Positions 60,306 through 64,000 of a stretch of DNA of 64,000 bases are shown here, in pieces. Within the stretch, counting starts at the first letter, position 1; the number at the start of each line of letters is the position of its first letter. The translations under genes were made by a program, and so were the position numbers. The notes beneath the pieces are model-generated. The model was not told where the DNA came from. It ran no database searches and saw nothing but the letters and a program-made list of their open reading frames with translations. This stretch comes from Klugiella xanthotipulae (lineage in GTDB: Bacteria > Actinomycetota > Actinomycetes > Actinomycetales > Microbacteriaceae), in NCBI RefSeq assembly GCF_006716695.1, contig NZ_VFPN01000001.1, positions 1,240,001 to 1,304,000 on the forward strand, given 5' to 3'.

Positions 60306-63197
60306 CTACTCCCCGGTGGTCGGCTCGTCACCCGTCGGGGTGATCCCGGCGCGCACCTCGGCGGCCTCACCATGCCGACCCACGCTTTCGAGGGTGTCTG
60401 CGAGCCGGACTGCCATGGCGGCCCAGTTGGAGGAGCCCTCCTCAAACCGGGAACAGGCCGAGCGGAAGAGGCCGATGGCGGCCTCGGGGTCGGTATCGGC
60501 GATGCGGGTCGCGGCGTAGTACTCCGCGGCCCCGGCCTGCGGAAGCAGCTCGACCTGAGTGAAGGCGTCGGCGGCCCGGAGGGCCATGCTCACGGCCTCC
60601 TCCAGGCGGCCGAGCGCCCCGAGGGCGCGGGCCGTGTCGTCGAGGATGTCGGCGGCCCAGGCCTCCGCTCCCAACTGCTCCACGATTCGGTGCGCCTCGG
60701 CGAGGGTGTCGAGGGCCTCCTCCGCCCGAGCGCACTGGGTCTGGGCGACGCCCAGCTTGTGCAGTGCGGCTCCGATGAACTCGGGGTGTTCCGTGGTTCG
60801 GGCCGAGGCGAGGGTGATCTCCGCCACCTCCACGGCCGCCTCATCCCGGAAACGCAGGAGTAGCGTGGTGAGCGAGGTGCCCACCTCGTGAAGGAGGGCG
60901 GCTCCGTTGGCCTCCTCGGCGAGCAGCCCCAGGGCGCGGTTCCAGGCCCAGTAGCCGAGGCCGTACTCTTCGGAGTTGTACGCCGCGCTCCCCATCCAGT
61001 ACAGGGTGCTTGCAATGTCGAATGGAGCCGCCGTCTCATCGGCATCCAGCACGCGGTACACGGCGTCCAGCTGTTCCAGCGCCTCCATTGGGTGACCGGC
61101 ATACAGAAGGTGGCGACCCAGGGCGCTGCGCAGTTCCAGCACACGGGGGCTTTCGGCCCGTTCGGCCTGGGTGAGCGCGTAGAGTATCCGCTGCACGGCC
61201 TCCTCCGTGCGCCCCGCGTTGCCCAGCAGATTGGCCGAGTAGTCGGCGACCTGGATGATACCGCCGCGCACGTCATACGTGACCAGCGCGTTGAGGAGGT
61301 CCTCGGCCCGGGCAATGGCCGTGGCGCTGTCGTTCTGGGCTGTCGCCGTCTGACTGCGGCGGAACAGTGCCGACAGCTGAATGAAGGTGCTCTTCGTGGG
61401 TTCGGCGAGGATGGCGTCGAACTCGTGGATGGCGTCATCAATCCGGTCGAGTGCGAGCAGGGCCTCCGCGTGATGGAGGCGCGCAACGCCCAGCAGATGC
61501 AGCGAATCATCGCGTGCGGCGAGGGCCACCGCTTCGGCGCTGAGCGTCTCCGCTTCGACGGCGAGGGCAGCCGCTTCGGCAGCGCTCTGAGGGCTGCCCG
61601 ACACATCGAGAAGGGCCCGGATGAGAATCTGTGTATTGCCCCCGGCCCGGGCCCCGGTCACCCGCTCGCGCAGGGTGGCCAGGCGGGTGTCGGCGTCGTC
61701 GGGGGCTTCCTCACCGACGGGGTTCTCGTTAAGAACGGCATCTCGGAAATCTGCGTACTCGGTGAAGCCCGCAGCCCGCAGGACGGCGTTGGCGCTGCGC
61801 TGCGCTTCGGCGGCGAGAGCGTGCTCCGCGCGGCGGGTATACAGCAGTGACTGGGTTCCCCACAGTTCGGCATGGGTGAGCGCGGTGGCGATGCGTGCCG
61901 GGTCGGTTCCACCGTCGGTGGGGGTCTCCGCGAGGGCCAGTCCGGCCGAGACCGCGGCCTGTGTGGCCTCACGGTCTTCCGAGAACAGGGCCGCATGGGC
62001 GAGACTGAGCCACTCCGCGGCCGACTGCGGGGTGGCTCGCACCGGCTCGGGTGCCCGGAAGCTTTCGCTCTGGATGCGCACCTCGTAGTGTTCGGTGGCA
62101 AGCGCCCGCGCCTCGGCGAGGCGGGTGCTGAAGTGGGTGTTGCCGTTGCGGGTGTTGAATTTCTCGGCGAGGCTCTCGGCGGCGACCCAGCAGGCTGCCG
62201 CGAGCTCCGCGGCCGTCCAGGAGGTGTCGCGCTCACCAAGGTACCCGTGGAGTCGGGGGGCGTCGGCACCACGGACGGGCTGGTGGCCGTGGCCCGCGCG
62301 GGTGACGGCATCCAGCAGCACCGCCATGGCGGTGAAGGTGATGAAGTGGTCGAGGAAGTTGAGCGGGTCGCCGACCACCCGACCGATGTGACGCTCCAGC
62401 ATCGCGAGCCCGCGGGCCTCGTTTCCGGTGACGGCGCAGAACACGAGGTGGTCGGCAATGATGGTGATGCCGTCGAGTTTGCTGCGTGAGGCCCGGTAGC
62501 TGCGCAGGTGGGCGGTGCGGGCATCGTCCAGGCGGCCGGCGCGCAGGTAGGGCAGTAGCACCTCGGCCTCGCTGCGCTCCGGCTCATCGCCACAGCTGAA
62601 GTTGTTGGCGAAGATCTCGTCGTAGAGACGGACGGCCTCGGTCTCGTCGCCGAACACCCGGTAGAAACCCGCATCCTCTCTGCGAACGCAGGCCTCGCAG
62701 TGGCTGTAGTCGTCACGCTCGATCAGGTCGCGCTCCGCGCGGAGGCGGCGCGCCTCATCCAGATAGCCCATCGGTACCGCGACGCCCAGCTTGGCCTGTA
62801 GCACGCCGCTCTGCGAGAGACCCGCCTCCCGGTAACGGCGCTCCATATCGCCGTGGATCTCGGTGATCTTTTCGAGAGGAAACAGCGGGTTGACTCCGAG
62901 TGCCTCGGAGATCCACTTGAACTGCCAGAGCAGATCGCCCCCGTCCGTCTCGTAGGGGTATCGGAGGGGGTCGCTGTCGTGCATCCCCAGGCACCAGGCA
63001 AATGAACTCAGGAGGGTGTCATGGTCTCCCATATTGAAGGCCAGGTTACTGAGTCGCATCCGGGCGGCGTACGCCAGATCGTTGTCACCGCTCTCCTCGG
63101 CCTGGCGGATGGCCTCGTCGATGAGATTGCGTAGCTCCGGTCCGTAGGGAAGGTTGTCAATCTGTTCCAGAATATCGGCGCGGGGGGTGTCAGACAT
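60306..63197 (-). CDS. Large TPR-repeat protein, upstream paralogue next to HSP90-family gene
   Basis: A 963-aa helical-repeat protein with the same layout as its downstream paralogue: conserved N-terminal part (1-210) with YGPE, WCLGMHDSDP (68-77), SHCEACVRREDA (165-176) and SCGDEPE, then many TPR-like units such as ALGALGRLEEAVSMALRAAD (in parts) and LADTLESVGRHGEAAEVRAG. No enzymatic motif is visible. ATG at 63197 is preceded by GAGGA. It is 124 nt from the end of the HSP90-family gene and 132 nt ahead of the paralogue, all on the minus strand. TPR proteins often bind HSP90 tails, so a co-chaperone or adaptor role is a reasoned guess. Confidence 0.85.
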   Translation of the reverse strand: MSDTPRADILEQIDNLPYGPELRNLIDEAIRQAEESGDNDLAYAARMRLSNLAFNMGDHDTLLSSFAWCLGMHDSDPLRYPYETDGGDLLWQFKWISEALGVNPLFPLEKITEIHGDMERRYREAGLSQSGVLQAKLGVAVPMGYLDEARRLRAERDLIERDDYSHCEACVRREDAGFYRVFGDETEAVRLYDEIFANNFSCGDEPERSEAEVLLPYLRAGRLDDARTAHLRSYRASRSKLDGITIIADHLVFCAVTGNEARGLAMLERHIGRVVGDPLNFLDHFITFTAMAVLLDAVTRAGHGHQPVRGADAPRLHGYLGERDTSWTAAELAAACWVAAESLAEKFNTRNGNTHFSTRLAEARALATEHYEVRIQSESFRAPEPVRATPQSAAEWLSLAHAALFSEDREATQAAVSAGLALAETPTDGGTDPARIATALTHAELWGTQSLLYTRRAEHALAAEAQRSANAVLRAAGFTEYADFRDAVLNENPVGEEAPDDADTRLATLRERVTGARAGGNTQILIRALLDVSGSPQSAAEAAALAVEAETLSAEAVALAARDDSLHLLGVARLHHAEALLALDRIDDAIHEFDAILAEPTKSTFIQLSALFRRSQTATAQNDSATAIARAEDLLNALVTYDVRGGIIQVADYSANLLGNAGRTEEAVQRILYALTQAERAESPRVLELRSALGRHLLYAGHPMEALEQLDAVYRVLDADETAAPFDIASTLYWMGSAAYNSEEYGLGYWAWNRALGLLAEEANGAALLHEVGTSLTTLLLRFRDEAAVEVAEITLASARTTEHPEFIGAALHKLGVAQTQCARAEEALDTLAEAHRIVEQLGAEAWAADILDDTARALGALGRLEEAVSMALRAADAFTQVELLPQAGAAEYYAATRIADTDPEAAIGLFRSACSRFEEGSSNWAAMAVRLADTLESVGRHGEAAEVRAGITPTGDEPTTGE

Positions 63198-63321
63198 GGG
63201 GGTCCTCGGGTGTTGGGGTGGTGGTGTCGCTTGTCAGCCCGGTGTGCGAGGAGGTCTGGGTGCGACCTATAGCGACGAGCTTAACACCGTTGTGATGGGC
63301 GTACGCTGTGGGTGCGCGGCC

Positions 63322-64000
63322 CTAGTCCAGCCCCACCGAGAGCTGGATGAGGTCGGTCATGGCCTGCCCCAGCATCCCACGATCCGCGGTGCTCAGCGGG
63401 CGGTGTCCGGCGAGCAGCGCCTGCACGTAGAGCAGCTGGATGCTGCGGTCAAAGACCACCGGGTCGTTCAGCCCGGCGAGTGTGCGCACGAGTTCACTGC
63501 CCCAGTTGAGGCAGAGCTGGGCCTGGGCCGTCGCCGCTGCTTCCTCGCCCTGGGTGGCGGTGAGGAAGCTGTCCACATTCTTCACCACCTGTGACCACAG
63601 GCCCGGTGCCACCGTCGCGGCCTTGGTGCGCTCCATGCGCTTGAGCACGGCCGGGTCGGCCACGTATAGCGCTGGGATGTCGTGCGGGTTGAAGGAGCGC
63701 ACCGACACCCGGCAGTCCACCCCGGCGAGTACCGCGGAGGCGCGGTCCTCCAGCGAGACCACCCGGTCGCGGTCAGCGAGCGGTGGGATGTCGAGGCTGT
63801 CCAGCTCGTCGGCCACCGTCACCCGCTCGGTGGGCATCCCATCGTTCAGGAGCGGCAGGCGCTCGAAGAGGTCGTTGTCGTACACGTAGCCGCCGTTGGT
63901 GATCGGGGCGTCGGCTGAGGCGATGGGGGCGAGCTGGCGAAACTCGTCCACCGTGGAGGTGTAGCGCAGTACTCCGTACTGGTCGCGGTAGTCGGCGAGG
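63322..64000 (-). CDS. HSP90-family protein, C-terminal part cut by the window edge
   Basis: The frame is open to the right edge; about 225 C-terminal residues are seen, from YRDQYGVLRYTSTVDEF and MDEFRQLAPIAS onward. Landmarks of the shortened HSP90-family proteins of actinobacteria are YGVLRYTST, the middle part FNPHDIPALY, and the end region SIQLLYVQALLAGHRPLSTADRGML (in parts: LLYVQALLAGHRPL). The ATPase domain lies outside the window, so the call rests on this end. There is no MEEVD-type tail; the protein ends TDLIQLSVGLD. It is the first gene of the run leading into the two TPR genes. Confidence 0.7.
   Translation of the reverse strand, partial: LADYRDQYGVLRYTSTVDEFRQLAPIASADAPITNGGYVYDNDLFERLPLLNDGMPTERVTVADELDSLDIPPLADRDRVVSLEDRASAVLAGVDCRVSVRSFNPHDIPALYVADPAVLKRMERTKAATVAPGLWSQVVKNVDSFLTATQGEEAAATAQAQLCLNWGSELVRTLAGLNDPVVFDRSIQLLYVQALLAGHRPLSTADRGMLGQAMTDLIQLSVGLD

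Noticed and set aside
57342-63197. TPR proteins as STAND/NLR-type NTPases
   Set aside because: No Walker A or B motif was seen in either protein; they read as pure helical repeats plus a Cys-containing start.
1-64000. CRISPR array or prophage
   Set aside because: No regularly spaced direct repeats, cas genes, integrase or phage structural genes were seen.

Overview
The window is high-GC actinobacterial DNA, most likely from the family Microbacteriaceae (order Micrococcales). The evidence is the order crgA / class E sortase / pabA / pknB-pknA-pbpA-ftsW-pstP-fhaB-fhaA, a mycothiol-dependent formaldehyde dehydrogenase, a NucS mismatch endonuclease, many GTG starts and many ATGA/GTGA start-stop overlaps. 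The family-level placement is inferred from gene content, not from a phylogenetic marker.

Layout. Positions 1-10855 hold the cell-wall and division signalling cluster. The first codons of crgA run off the left edge. Sortase E, a 54-aa membrane protein and pabA are transcribed rightward and meet, at a 20-bp stem terminator, a leftward operon fhaA-fhaB-pstP-ftsW/rodA-pbpA-pknA-pknB. Positions 10856-13718 are a small variable spot: a G-rich non-coding stretch, tRNA-Leu(CAG), an IS1249-type element with 23-bp perfect ends, and an Abi_2/HEPN-like gene bracketed by strong hairpins. Positions 13951-18467 hold kdpFABC, with no kdpDE in the window.

Positions 18558-36983 are mostly housekeeping and metabolic genes: photolyase, an extra FHA protein with a small partner gene, a DUF2867-like protein, an NlpC/P60 hydrolase, a DtxR-type regulator, a thioesterase, a HAD phosphatase, nucS-sseB, a divergent MFS/LacI pair around a 30-bp palindrome, a MATE transporter, an M13 peptidase, a NUDIX protein, a DUF1801 protein, a GntR regulator and a large FAD/Fe-S dehydrogenase. 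Positions 37262-42570 hold an XRE regulator and a type III restriction-modification pair. Positions 42769-55277 hold PhzF, the mycothiol formaldehyde operon, SRPBCC, M18 aminopeptidase, Tex, a VOC protein, DUF6325/SHOCT genes and a TPM-PspA envelope-stress operon.

From 55557 to the right edge the content is unusual: two poorly characterised + strand genes, then a leftward run of an HSP90-family gene (cut by the edge) followed by two tandem paralogous TPR proteins of 943 and 963 aa. Their first 210 residues align without gaps at about 51% identity and share an SHCxACVR motif. This HSP90-TPR-TPR run is the best candidate for an undescribed system. Other points worth a second look are a hairpin that hides the pstP ribosome binding site, the paired LacI-type operators, and the hairpin-flanked Abi gene beside the IS element. 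All functional calls come from reading motifs; no database search was run.
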